Virus record (IMG/VR): IMGVR_UViG_3300042528_000231
Coordinates: 1-29,611 of that record
Source: a virus
Length of the DNA stretch: 29,611 nt
Strand: one strand, 5' to 3'
The position numbers and the translations under genes were made by a program. Shown in pieces: positions 12,715 to 20,831 of this stretch. The notes beneath the pieces were generated by a model that worked only from the letters and a program-made list of their open reading frames with translations, ran no database searches and was not told where the DNA came from. Within the stretch, counting starts at the first letter, position 1. The number at the start of each line of letters is the position of its first letter.

Positions 12715-13056
12715 ATGTCGGATACCGAAATTAAGAAAAGGCTTCCGTTCATTCCTCTGAACAAGCCCGAGGGGCAGGTTAAGCCTGCGGATCTTAGGAG
12801 GAGTAACGTTAGAAAGATACTTGAAACCGAACTCTCGAAGGAGATTAACGGCATAACCCGTGCCGAAGGCTTAGTTGCCCGCCTCGTTACTATGGGGATC
12901 CAGGGAAATCTACGAGCCATTGAGTTGATTATGGCTTATATGTATGGCAAGCCACAAGCACAGGTTCAGGAATCCGACTCCAAGCCATTTGTCTTAGAGC
13001 TTACGGAAGGAGAAAAAGACGAAACTGAAAACCAGGAATCTAATGAAACTAACTAA
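12715..13056 (+). CDS. terS: Probable terminase small subunit
   Basis: 113 residues. Position immediately upstream of and overlapping the large terminase gene is the main argument. The sequence supports it loosely: AEGLVARLVTMGIQGNLRAI followed by ELIMAYMYGKPQAQ resembles the C-terminal helical segment of small terminase-like proteins that pair a helical core with a GKP(Q/K) turn. The N-terminal 40 residues are basic and could contact DNA; the tail is acidic (EGEKDETENQESNE). Small terminases recognise the packaging site and regulate the large subunit. Its 3' end overlaps the large-subunit start by 14 bases. Confidence 0.7.
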   Translation: MSDTEIKKRLPFIPLNKPEGQVKPADLRRSNVRKILETELSKEINGITRAEGLVARLVTMGIQGNLRAIELIMAYMYGKPQAQVQESDSKPFVLELTEGEKDETENQESNETN

Positions 13057-14383
13057 AAAACAAACGGAGGCCTATAGGATGGCACTATCTGGAGAGAAGC
13101 AGTTCATTCTCTTCGGTGGTGCCATCCGATGACGAGGGGGTAAAACTTATTGGCTTCTTCTAACCTTCATATCTCTTTGCTCTAAATACCCTAAGTCAAG
13201 ATGGTGTATTGTACGAGCCTCTCGCCCTACTTTAGAACGCACAACACTCATAACGCTAAACTCAATACTAAATGATGGGCTGAGGCCTTACATATCAAAC
13301 TACGATAAGCAGTCTTTAATATTGACCTTTAGCAATGGCTCTGAACTCATCTTTATGGGCGAGAACTACGACACCGATAAAGACTTAGATAGGTTTAAGG
13401 GCTTGGAGATAAACGGAGGCGGCATTGATGAGATTAACGAGTGCCAGGAGGCTACCCTTTACAAGATGCTTGAACGCTCGGGCTCATGGAACAACGCTGA
13501 AGGTCGCCCTCCTATTGTAGTATTGGGAACGTGCAACCCTGCGAATAATTGGGTGAAGGAGGAGGTTTATGACAGGTGGATTAAGGGCACTCTCCCTGAA
13601 ACCTGGGCATACATTCCATCAAAGATTACGGATAACCCATACATCCCTGATGACTACCTAAACTCACTGAAGGCCAATATGCCTGAATATGAGTACCTGC
13701 GTTTCGTTGAGGGCGACTGGGAGGTTCAGGAAAAGCCTGAAAACCCATTTTTCACGGCATTTGAGCCAAAAGATCATGAGGATAAGGGCGCGTTTTTCAA
13801 CCCGAACCTGCCGATTTTATTTGCCTTCGACTTCAACTTACAGCCGTTTGCTGGCATTGTTGCCCACAAGTGGAAGGATGACAATGGCGAACACTTCCAC
13901 ATAGTCGATGAGTTCTCCGTTCCCGATGGCTCTATACCAAAGATGATAGACACGATTAAGGAGAGATATGAGCCATACCTTCCGATGTGTCAGATAACGG
14001 GCGATGCTATGGGCAAGAGGGGCGATTTATCTCAGAGGGATAATGCTAACTACTATGAGCAGTTAGCTCGTGGGCTTAAACTATCGGGGAAGCAAATCCG
14101 CGTTCAGGACAACCCTAAGCACGAGAACTCCCGTGCCGAGTGCAACTACATTCTAAGGCACTACCCTGACTTCAAGGTGAATCCTAAGAGCTGCCCCAAC
14201 ACTTCGAGGGACTTGAGGATGCTCAAATGCGATGCTATGGGGAATATAATTAAAAGGAATAGGAATATTATAACTCAGCTAGCCGATCACGGAGATTGCG
14301 TGCGCTACATATGCCACACCTTCTTGGGGGAGTGGTATATTTACCACCTGAAAAAAAGCGGATATAAAAACATACCATTATGA
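13043..14383 (+). CDS. terL: Terminase large subunit, interrupted by an in-frame TGA in Walker A
   Basis: 447 codons from ATG 13043 to TGA 14381-14383. It is the ATP-driven packaging motor and nuclease. Walker A lies at codons 24-33, Walker B with catalytic Glu at 129-130 (GGGIDEINE), the coupling motif at VVLGTCNPANNW. The RNase H-like nuclease acidic residues are Asp263 (LFAFDFNLQ), Asp321 (CQITGDAMG) and Asp418 (ADHGDCVRY). Codon 30 (13130-13132) is TGA: the reading is FGGAIR, stop, RGGKTYW. The rest of the frame is intact over 416 codons, with normal length and all motifs. Removing six bases would give a canonical FGGAIRGGKT. The gene may be a recent mutant, a sequencing error, or decoded by stop bypass. 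The next gene overlaps by ATGA. Confidence 0.88.
13127..13135 (+). other. CGA-TGA-CGA stop-bypass candidate site in terL
   Basis: Codons 29-31 of the terminase frame are CGA, TGA, CGA. A peptidyl-tRNA-Arg leaving the first CGA and landing on the second would skip six bases including the stop and yield exactly the canonical P-loop. The base after the stop is C, a context that is poorly terminated in E. coli. It could equally be a plain nonsense insertion. Confidence 0.4.
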
Positions 14384-14718
14384 GCTGTCTTGAATGTACA
14401 AACTGCCCCTCCATAGGCTCTTACGACATTTGTTGTGCCGAAATAACTGTTGCTGAGGGGCTCACACCTGCTACCGACTATCTTGTTCGCATCCTCGACC
14501 TTACACTGAACCGCTATACCCAACAAACGGTTACTGCGAGTGGATTGGGTGAGCTGACGATTGCTATTGACCAATATACATTCTCACCGAATAGAACCTA
14601 CGAGGTTACTGTTCATGCTGATGAAACCTGCAATGTTGATGACGACTTGGAGTTTGGACAACTAGGAACTGGCGATGATGTTGATTGCGTATCCTTTACA
14701 CTATTTTATGCTGATTGA
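14380..14718 (+). CDS. Hypothetical Cys-rich, probably structural, phage protein
   Basis: 112 residues. The N-terminus carries six Cys in 19 residues (MSCLECTNCPSIGSYDICC), followed by a beta-rich domain with LTPATDYLVRILDLTLNRYT and FSPNRTYEVTVHADE, reminiscent of a fibronectin III or similar beta sandwich. Two later virion-protein candidates (20828-22237 and 22316-22897) have comparable Cys clusters. It overlaps the terminase stop by four bases and the next gene by 11. No signal peptide. Probably a small structural or tail-completion protein; uncertain. Confidence 0.65.
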   Translation: MSCLECTNCPSIGSYDICCAEITVAEGLTPATDYLVRILDLTLNRYTQQTVTASGLGELTIAIDQYTFSPNRTYEVTVHADETCNVDDDLEFGQLGTGDDVDCVSFTLFYAD

Positions 14719-15001
14719 ACGAGCCGTAGTAGTTAGCCTACTCATTGTAGCCACCCATATTTCAATGGAGGATGGGATGATTCTGAATAGATTCAGGGCA
14801 TTTTTAGCAAGGCTAATCCCCGAATGTAGCATTTGGAGTAAGCCTATATACAACTGTGTCGGGTGTATGGCCTCTATTTGGGGGGTAGTCTATTACGCTC
14901 TGACCGCCCTACTGCCCTGCTTTGAATTTAACTTTGTGGAAATGTCGATTGTGTGTATAATGTGCATACCTTTGAACTTCATTTTCATAAAGTTATCATG
15001 A
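14708..15001 (+). CDS. Phage membrane protein with Cys-x2-CMASIWG motif
   Basis: 97 residues from ATG 14708 (an earlier ATG at 14675 lies deeper in the preceding gene). Three hydrophobic segments can be seen: residues about 5-20 (RAVVVSLLIVATHIS), about 52-72 (ASIWGVVYYALTALL) and 77-95 (VEMSIVCIMCIPLNFIFI). Between the first two lies a basic loop and YNCVGCMASIWG, a Cys pair motif found in small Bacteroidetes phage membrane proteins and reminiscent of DUF1360. Its gene lies between terminase and tail genes, unusual for a membrane protein. It overlaps the next gene by ATGA. Confidence 0.7.
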   Translation: MLIERAVVVSLLIVATHISMEDGMILNRFRAFLARLIPECSIWSKPIYNCVGCMASIWGVVYYALTALLPCFEFNFVEMSIVCIMCIPLNFIFIKLS

Positions 15002-15657
15002 TAGCAGAACTGCTCTACAAGTGGTTTCCAAAACAATTTAATCAGCTTGTTTGGGATTCTACTTACAAGCCAAAGAAGAACCAAGGGTTGAAGTATGCCT
15101 TCACCTGTGAGGGGCATAGGTACTACATCTATGAAAGCCTTTTTGAGATGCCCGTTGAGAGGATTGGCAGGGCGCAAGACTTTGTTTTGCAGTTGCAGAG
15201 GATGGTGAGTGATGTTGAACTCGATAGGTTCATTGAGGCGATGGAGGGTGCGCTGTTTGAGTCGACAAGTGGGGAGAAGTTGAAAGGTCTATCGAAAATC
15301 GGATTTTTAATAGGCGAGATGAAAGAGCGCAAGAAGCTGCTTCTTCACCCCGAAATTATGATGGAGTTATCTGGGTGTATGCTCATTAGAGAAGATCAAG
15401 ATCCGGGTGAATGGGATGCCGAATTTGAACAGAAGAAGATCGAAATATTTAGAAAAAACTACAAAGGCAAGGGGTTATATGATTTTTTCGTTTTAGGCGG
15501 GTTGAATCAATTCTTTCCCAATTTCAGCTCTTTCGAAAAAGACTGGGAAACATATTGGGAGATGGCACAAGCCCGCCTCAAAGTCCTAAACAAGACAGTG
15601 GAATCCTTTCCCTCGGCAGGCAACTCTATGATCAGGACAAGGAGTTCCGTGAAATAA
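14998..15657 (+). CDS. Probable tail assembly chaperone (gpG-like), frameshift donor
   Basis: 219 residues from ATG 14998, coupled to the previous gene by ATGA. It lies in the position of lambda gpG, just before the tape measure. The protein is helical, with FVLQLQRMVSDVELDRFIEA, a CMLIREDQDPGEWDAEFEQK segment and a C-terminal region LYDFFVLGGLNQFFP, patterns that fit chaperones seen before tape measure genes in Bacteroidetes phages. A TTTTTTC slippery heptamer at 15483-15489 would divert part of translation into the -1 frame (15489-15848). The short and frameshifted products would correspond to gpG and gpGT, which keep the tape measure soluble during tail assembly. Confidence 0.7.
   Translation: MIAELLYKWFPKQFNQLVWDSTYKPKKNQGLKYAFTCEGHRYYIYESLFEMPVERIGRAQDFVLQLQRMVSDVELDRFIEAMEGALFESTSGEKLKGLSKIGFLIGEMKERKKLLLHPEIMMELSGCMLIREDQDPGEWDAEFEQKKIEIFRKNYKGKGLYDFFVLGGLNQFFPNFSSFEKDWETYWEMAQARLKVLNKTVESFPSAGNSMIRTRSSVK
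15483..15489 (+). promoter_or_regulatory. Probable -1 ribosomal frameshift site (T TTT TTC)
   Basis: In the gpG-like frame the codons are GAT TTT TTC, so the heptamer T-TTT-TTC fits the X-XXY-YYZ rule. The -1 frame opens exactly here: its last stop is TGA at 15480-15482. A stem-loop follows at 15514-15550 (TTTCCCA with TGGGAAA, enclosing TCTTT-CGAA-AAAGA), at a rather long spacing of 24 bases. Confidence 0.6.
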
Positions 15658-15848
15658 TTATATTCTGTGCGGAAGGGGATGTGGCGAGGTACAATGCCTA
15701 TATGAAATCCTCTATTGAAAAAACTCTAACTTTGCTTGAGTTTAACCAAGAAAGGCGAAAGCGAGAGCTTGAGTCGATAGAAAAGCATGGCAAGAATACA
15801 AATCGAGTACACGGCAAACATAAGCCAGCTACAAGCAAGTCTAGATAA
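15489..15848 (+). CDS. gpT-like frameshift extension of the tail chaperone
   Basis: Open -1 frame of 119 residues relative to the preceding gene, with no ATG until well inside its conserved-looking part, which argues for entry by frameshift. The region after about 15600 looks like genuine protein (QLYDQDKEFREIIIFCAEGD, then charged helices with LEFNQERRKRELESI) and ends in a basic tail. It overlaps the tape measure start by 62 bases, as gpT does in several phages. An internal start (TTG 15555) cannot be excluded. The exact junction is inferred. Confidence 0.55.
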   Translation, partial: RFRRVESILSQFQLFRKRLGNILGDGTSPPQSPKQDSGILSLGRQLYDQDKEFREIIIFCAEGDVARYNAYMKSSIEKTLTLLEFNQERRKRELESIEKHGKNTNRVHGKHKPATSKSR

Positions 15849-18800
15849 AATTATAGACAAGAATAGGCAGATAGCTACGACTGCAAGGCAGGCATCTTTA
15901 GCTATGGGCAATATAACTCAGTCTATTGCAGGTGCTAGTGGTGCTATGCAGAATTTAGCATCTTCTATGAGGGGTGCAACGGCAGGGATGACTGCGGGGA
16001 TAAGAAATCTCAACACGCAACTTAATCAGCTACAAAGGCAGACAAGTGGGCTGAATAGCACGATGAGTTCACTTTCCTCGAATATGTCGAGGATTGGGTC
16101 TGCGGCTCAGGCTTCAAGGGGGTCGGTTGGTGGCCTTGCATCTGTACTAAGTAGTATTCGTGGATATGTTGCCGGTGCTTTTGCTGTATCGTCTATTGTT
16201 TCCTTTGGGAAAGAAGTTGTTGATTTGACGGCAAAAATAGAGCTGCTTCAATCAAGGCTAGCCTTTATTTATGGAGGAACTGGGCCTGGAGAAAATGCAT
16301 TTATAAGGATTTCTAGCGCAATTAAAAAGCTTGGCCTTGAGTTTGGACCGACAATGGAACAGGCCACTGCCTTCAGTATTGCTTCCCAACAGGCGGGCTA
16401 TACGACTACTGAAACGGAAAAAATGTTTATAAGCTTTGCATCATCATTAAGGGCTGCTGGTTCAAGCTCTCTTCAGGTTCAGAGGTCTTTCTATGCCCTT
16501 CAGCAAATGATGTCTAAGGGCGTTGTTTCTGCGGAGGAGTTGAACAGGCAGATGGGCGAGTCTTTGCCTGGTGCGGCTATGCTTATGTTCAAGGCTTACA
16601 AAAATCTACACCCAGAGCTTGTCAAAAATTTTGAGGATTTCCGTAAGCTGCAAAAGGAGGGGAAGATATTAACTCAGGATGTATTGACAGAGTTTGTCCG
16701 AGTTGTTGAGCAGGAGTTTGCCCCTGCACTTGCGGGCAAGACCAACTCACTATCTGCAAGCCTAAATAGGCTTTCGCAAGTTTTTTCTGAGTTCAAAATA
16801 ATAATATTCCCACAAGAATCGGCCAACGCCTTTATTAAAGGCCTTACTGAACTTATAGATGATATAAACACTGTTCTTAGCTCTGAAAAACTATCCCGCC
16901 TTCAAAAGTTTCAGACACTATTTGGTTTTGATAGCGACCAAATTCATGAACTACGGGGAATAGCGTATAGGGAGAGAAGTGCTAAGGAGGCGACTGCTCT
17001 TTCTACTCAGGCAAGGGTTGAAAAAGAAATGAAGGCCTTCAACAAACTTAATTTAAAGCAGAAGCAAGATGTCGCTATTGCTCTTGACGAGGAGATAACC
17101 AAATACAAAACCTATGTAGACTTAATATCAAAATCTCAAGAAGCTCTCAAAAACTTTGACAACAATGCGTATGTTTTGGCACGATCAGGGATGCAAAAAC
17201 TCGATGGCGTTACTTTATTTGGCAAAAATATTCAGGGGGATTCTTCAACCGTGCAGGAACAAATTTTTTCAATAGCCCAAGAGGTTAGTAGAAATATGAC
17301 TATGGCGTTAGCTTCAGCTGGAGATGACGAACCCAAAGAAGGCAAGACATTAAGGGAGCTGGCTCTTGAATCAGAAATAAATAGAGTAAAGGCATTGATA
17401 GCTATTGAAAAAACTGCAATAGAAGTTTTTAACCATAATTCAGGCATTAAGTTTGATACGACTAAAAACTTAATGGAGTTGAACATAGAACTAATAACCC
17501 TTGAGGAGGAAATTAAGAATCTACGCCAAAAGGGTAGCCAAGAGGAGCTTAATGCAGCAGAAAGAAACTTAGAGATTGTTAAGGAAAACATAAAGTTTAT
17601 GGAAGAAGAGCAAAAGCTGCTCTTATACCAAATGGAACTTGAAAAAAATTTAATTGAGGAGCGTCTTGCTAATGCAACGAGTGGTTCAATAGAGGAATAC
17701 AGAATCCGGGAGGAGTTGATGATTAAAACTGCTGATATAGAAAAGAAAAAAGTGCAGAACAATGCAGAGGCAGTTAAGAAAATAACAGCTCAGACCAATG
17801 CTGAAATCAAAAATATGTATGATGGCCTTAAAAAAAGGATCAAGGAATTTTTGAGTGATACGGAAGAAATGATTGCTGCCCCATTCCGAACTAAAAGAGA
17901 GCAGGAAATTGCAGATATAAACAAGAAGTTTGACCAACAAATTCAAGCGGTCACGGAACAGTATCAGCTTGGCACGCTGTTCCCTGACCAAAGAAGAGAT
18001 GGGCGGACACCAGAGGAGGGACTTTCAAATGTTCTTAAATACATAGACTTATTAGATAGACTTAACAAGGCAAGAAAAAAGGCTCTTTCTGAAGTAGAGG
18101 GGGGTGAAAATATTCTGGGGCTTTCAGACGAAGACCTCCAAAAGCTGCAAAAGGCACTCCAGGTAGCCATCGACTTATTTCAAGATTACTATGATGCTCG
18201 CACCGAGATAGCCAAAAACGCCATTGAAAAAGAGCAGGCACTGTTAGACAAAAAGTTCAAGGCTGGTCTTATCCGTGAGAATGAGTACAACGAGGAAACC
18301 AAAAAGAATAAAGAGGAGATGGCTAAGCTTGACAGGGATGCCGCAAGGTTTGGCGTTCTAATCAACACTGCCCAAGCCATTGTGAAGCTATACACCGACT
18401 TCGATGCCATTACTGCAACTATATTAGCCGCAGGTGTCGTTGCCGTTGGTGCAACTCAGCTTTCAGCCATTAACTCCGCCCCACTTCCTGAGTTCCACGA
18501 GGGGGGCTTGGATATTAAGAAGAACGACAACAAAAAGCCTAACAGGGGGCTGAAAAGTGGGGAGTTCTATGCTAAGCTTTTAGAGGGTGAGTCGGTGATG
18601 ACTCGTGAGGAAACGACTAAGTACAAAGATGTGCTGAAGGCTATCCGTGAGGACTCTCTGCCCTCGCAGATTATGAGGGGCTATGCTGCACCCGCCTATC
18701 ATCGTTCTATGGATGAGCCGTACCGAATGGCTAAGGAGCAGACTTCGCTTGAACTGGCTTTTCAGAACGCTGAATTGGTTGATGCCATACGCAGGAATGG

Positions 18801-18894
18801 GGCTGTTGCTATTAAGAACCCCGATGAGATTGCCGATGCCATTGTTTCAAAGAGTTCCTACACCAAAATAACTAACAGGAGGAGAATAAGATGA
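15787..18894 (+). CDS. Tail tape measure protein
   Basis: 1035 residues. Residues about 130-330 form the tape measure domain, with FGKEVVDLTAKIELLQSRLA near 140 and LNRQMGESLPGAAMLMFKAY at 252. Long stretches at 390-720 are charged heptad-like helices (such as ERNLEIVKENIKFMEEEQKL). Near 856-900 is a hydrophobic segment (AITATILAAGVVAVGATQL), and the end has FHEGG and LLEGESVMTREET, usual for Bacteroidetes phage tape measures. At about 0.15 nm per residue it predicts a tail near 155 nm, consistent with a siphovirus; no contractile sheath gene is seen. It starts inside the frameshift extension and overlaps the next gene by ATGA. Confidence 0.93.
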   Translation: MARIQIEYTANISQLQASLDKIIDKNRQIATTARQASLAMGNITQSIAGASGAMQNLASSMRGATAGMTAGIRNLNTQLNQLQRQTSGLNSTMSSLSSNMSRIGSAAQASRGSVGGLASVLSSIRGYVAGAFAVSSIVSFGKEVVDLTAKIELLQSRLAFIYGGTGPGENAFIRISSAIKKLGLEFGPTMEQATAFSIASQQAGYTTTETEKMFISFASSLRAAGSSSLQVQRSFYALQQMMSKGVVSAEELNRQMGESLPGAAMLMFKAYKNLHPELVKNFEDFRKLQKEGKILTQDVLTEFVRVVEQEFAPALAGKTNSLSASLNRLSQVFSEFKIIIFPQESANAFIKGLTELIDDINTVLSSEKLSRLQKFQTLFGFDSDQIHELRGIAYRERSAKEATALSTQARVEKEMKAFNKLNLKQKQDVAIALDEEITKYKTYVDLISKSQEALKNFDNNAYVLARSGMQKLDGVTLFGKNIQGDSSTVQEQIFSIAQEVSRNMTMALASAGDDEPKEGKTLRELALESEINRVKALIAIEKTAIEVFNHNSGIKFDTTKNLMELNIELITLEEEIKNLRQKGSQEELNAAERNLEIVKENIKFMEEEQKLLLYQMELEKNLIEERLANATSGSIEEYRIREELMIKTADIEKKKVQNNAEAVKKITAQTNAEIKNMYDGLKKRIKEFLSDTEEMIAAPFRTKREQEIADINKKFDQQIQAVTEQYQLGTLFPDQRRDGRTPEEGLSNVLKYIDLLDRLNKARKKALSEVEGGENILGLSDEDLQKLQKALQVAIDLFQDYYDARTEIAKNAIEKEQALLDKKFKAGLIRENEYNEETKKNKEEMAKLDRDAARFGVLINTAQAIVKLYTDFDAITATILAAGVVAVGATQLSAINSAPLPEFHEGGLDIKKNDNKKPNRGLKSGEFYAKLLEGESVMTREETTKYKDVLKAIREDSLPSQIMRGYAAPAYHRSMDEPYRMAKEQTSLELAFQNAELVDAIRRNGAVAIKNPDEIADAIVSKSSYTKITNRRRIR

Positions 18895-20831
18895 GTTTTC
18901 AGGTCTATGTGAACAATATTGCCATAAGCGATGAGCCTATGGGCTTAACGGAGGCTACCGTTAAGATTATGCGTGATGAGCAGTTCTCTGGCATAGTTAG
19001 TAACATTGTTAGCGACCTTTCCTTTTGGGGCGATGGCTATGACATCATTTACGGCCTGTTTCAAAGCACTACGGGATGTTTGGACATTCCGATAAGGATT
19101 GAGCAAACGGATTGCTTAGGATTCATCTTTGAGGGCATAATCTTTCTTGCAGACGTAGAGTTAGACATAAGCAGGTGCATAGCGAAGTGTACGCTCTCCG
19201 ACAACTCTCTTTCTTCGCTGATAGGCAGGAATTATGATGTTCAAGTTCCTGTTCACTCAAATGTTAGCTTAAATGGAACTCCGCTAACTGGCATTGGTGA
19301 GCTGTTGTTCAACCCAAACTATGCGGCAGGTGGAACGGGATGGCCATGGCCTCCTAATGAAAACCCGTTAAACCCAGAGGGTGTTGATGGGGCGTTTAAG
19401 TGGTTTGGCATTTTAGAGCTTTATGAGTATATCTCTAAATACTTTCTGAATGATAACACTTTTACGGTTTCGGACTTAAATGGATACCTAACCAACTCCG
19501 CAACATATTTTGAGCCCGACCATTGGACAATACAAATAGACCCAGTAGTTACTTATTCGGGTACGGGAACTCCAACTTGCGATGTTAGTTATAACGATGC
19601 CTTTGGCAATCAAATAACCAGAACCATAAATCTATTCCCGTGCGACCCTTCATTTGGATATAGCCCACTTAGGACTTTAACCAATATAAGAGAGGGTATT
19701 CAAGAGTATTTCTTGATAACGAGCTTAAATCCTTTTGACGGTGAGTGGCAGGATAACTATTGCAATAGGGCTATGGCAGTTGGGGATATAACTTATCCAG
19801 GAGGCCCTGCTGCCCGAAGAATTATGGATGTTTACTTCCCTTGGGATGCAGGCAATTTAACTGTTGGTAACTTTCAGAATATAACTACGGGTGCGATTAC
19901 GATAACTAAAGTAAACGCTTACAATTACGGGCCATACTATGCAAGGCTAACTTCGGGCAAAATATTGAAGAACTGGGCTAATCCCGCATCATCGGTAATG
20001 GATGGTTCTTTTGCTCGTGGCGCACAAATTAACGTTTCGTTTGCAGACCTTATGTCTGGATTTGGCAAGTTGTTCAACTTAGGTATCAAGTTTGGGATTA
20101 CGGGAACGGGCGACTACACGATGACTATTGGCAAGGAGAGCGACCTGTATGAAACGACAGAGGCTTTCGCCATTGATATGCCATACGAGGTTATGCTCGT
20201 AAAAGATAATAAGTTTGGCATTTCTTCATTGAAGGTAGGGAAAACCAATACTAACCCATCATTTAATGCGGGTATTCAAGAGGAAGTGAGCTATGTGAGT
20301 AATGTATGTAGTGAGCAGGATTTCGATGCATCAATAGGGCTTCAGATACCAACGGTTGAAAACCTTGTAACCTTAGATGGAATTATAAGCCTAACCGATG
20401 ACCAGCTTTATGTAGCGGAGAAAGACCCCGTTCAGTACAATAATGCCATTGTTGGCAACTATTACAAGATAGCCTCCCATTTAGCCACTTATGTACGGAG
20501 AGACCCGAGTATTTCATTTTGCCCAAAATTATATATTGGCGATATGGTCGCAGGTATTGTGAACCACCCCGAAATAGCGAGGGCATACGTTCACAGGTCA
20601 GGTGATGGCTTTTCTTGGAACGGGAACTTTATCCCCAACAATAGTGGCCCGAAGATTAGGAATAGAGTTACATTTGAATCCCCTATAACCGTTGAGCAGT
20701 TTAATCTCATTCAGGCCAATCCATATCAGAAGATACGCTTTGGCGCGGGTCTTTACGAAACGGGGTGGGTGATGAGCCTTGAATACAACATTACTTCGGG
20801 AATGACTAAATTTGAACTTTTAACAGAATGA
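18891..20831 (+). CDS. Large tail protein (distal/minor tail), unclassified
   Basis: 646 residues, directly after the tape measure and coupled to it (ATGA overlap). The content is largely beta, rich in Asn, Gly, Tyr and Thr, with no signal peptide or coiled coil, e.g. AISDEPMGLTEATVKIMRDE at the start and NPYQKIRFGAGLYETGWVMS near the end. Position suggests a tail-tip or distal-tail protein forming the baseplate hub. I recognise no specific domain, though the N-terminal 120 residues (ligand of the tube end) and the C-terminal ring-like strand pattern would be worth a structural search. It is coupled to the next gene by another ATGA overlap. Confidence 0.75.
   Translation: MSFQVYVNNIAISDEPMGLTEATVKIMRDEQFSGIVSNIVSDLSFWGDGYDIIYGLFQSTTGCLDIPIRIEQTDCLGFIFEGIIFLADVELDISRCIAKCTLSDNSLSSLIGRNYDVQVPVHSNVSLNGTPLTGIGELLFNPNYAAGGTGWPWPPNENPLNPEGVDGAFKWFGILELYEYISKYFLNDNTFTVSDLNGYLTNSATYFEPDHWTIQIDPVVTYSGTGTPTCDVSYNDAFGNQITRTINLFPCDPSFGYSPLRTLTNIREGIQEYFLITSLNPFDGEWQDNYCNRAMAVGDITYPGGPAARRIMDVYFPWDAGNLTVGNFQNITTGAITITKVNAYNYGPYYARLTSGKILKNWANPASSVMDGSFARGAQINVSFADLMSGFGKLFNLGIKFGITGTGDYTMTIGKESDLYETTEAFAIDMPYEVMLVKDNKFGISSLKVGKTNTNPSFNAGIQEEVSYVSNVCSEQDFDASIGLQIPTVENLVTLDGIISLTDDQLYVAEKDPVQYNNAIVGNYYKIASHLATYVRRDPSISFCPKLYIGDMVAGIVNHPEIARAYVHRSGDGFSWNGNFIPNNSGPKIRNRVTFESPITVEQFNLIQANPYQKIRFGAGLYETGWVMSLEYNITSGMTKFELLTE

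Noticed and set aside
13130-13132. Recoded genetic code (TGA as Trp) or selenocysteine explaining the terminase stop
   Set aside because: Many genes here end in TGA at proper boundaries (14381, 18892, 20829, 25916), so TGA is a normal stop; an inserted residue would still leave the P-loop two residues too long, and no SECIS-like structure is evident.
13130-13135. Terminase insert TGACGA as an inserted copy of the array unit (reverse complement of TCGTCA)
   Set aside because: The hexamer is expected by chance about a dozen times in 30 kb on two strands and does occur in other coding regions; there is no flanking array sequence.
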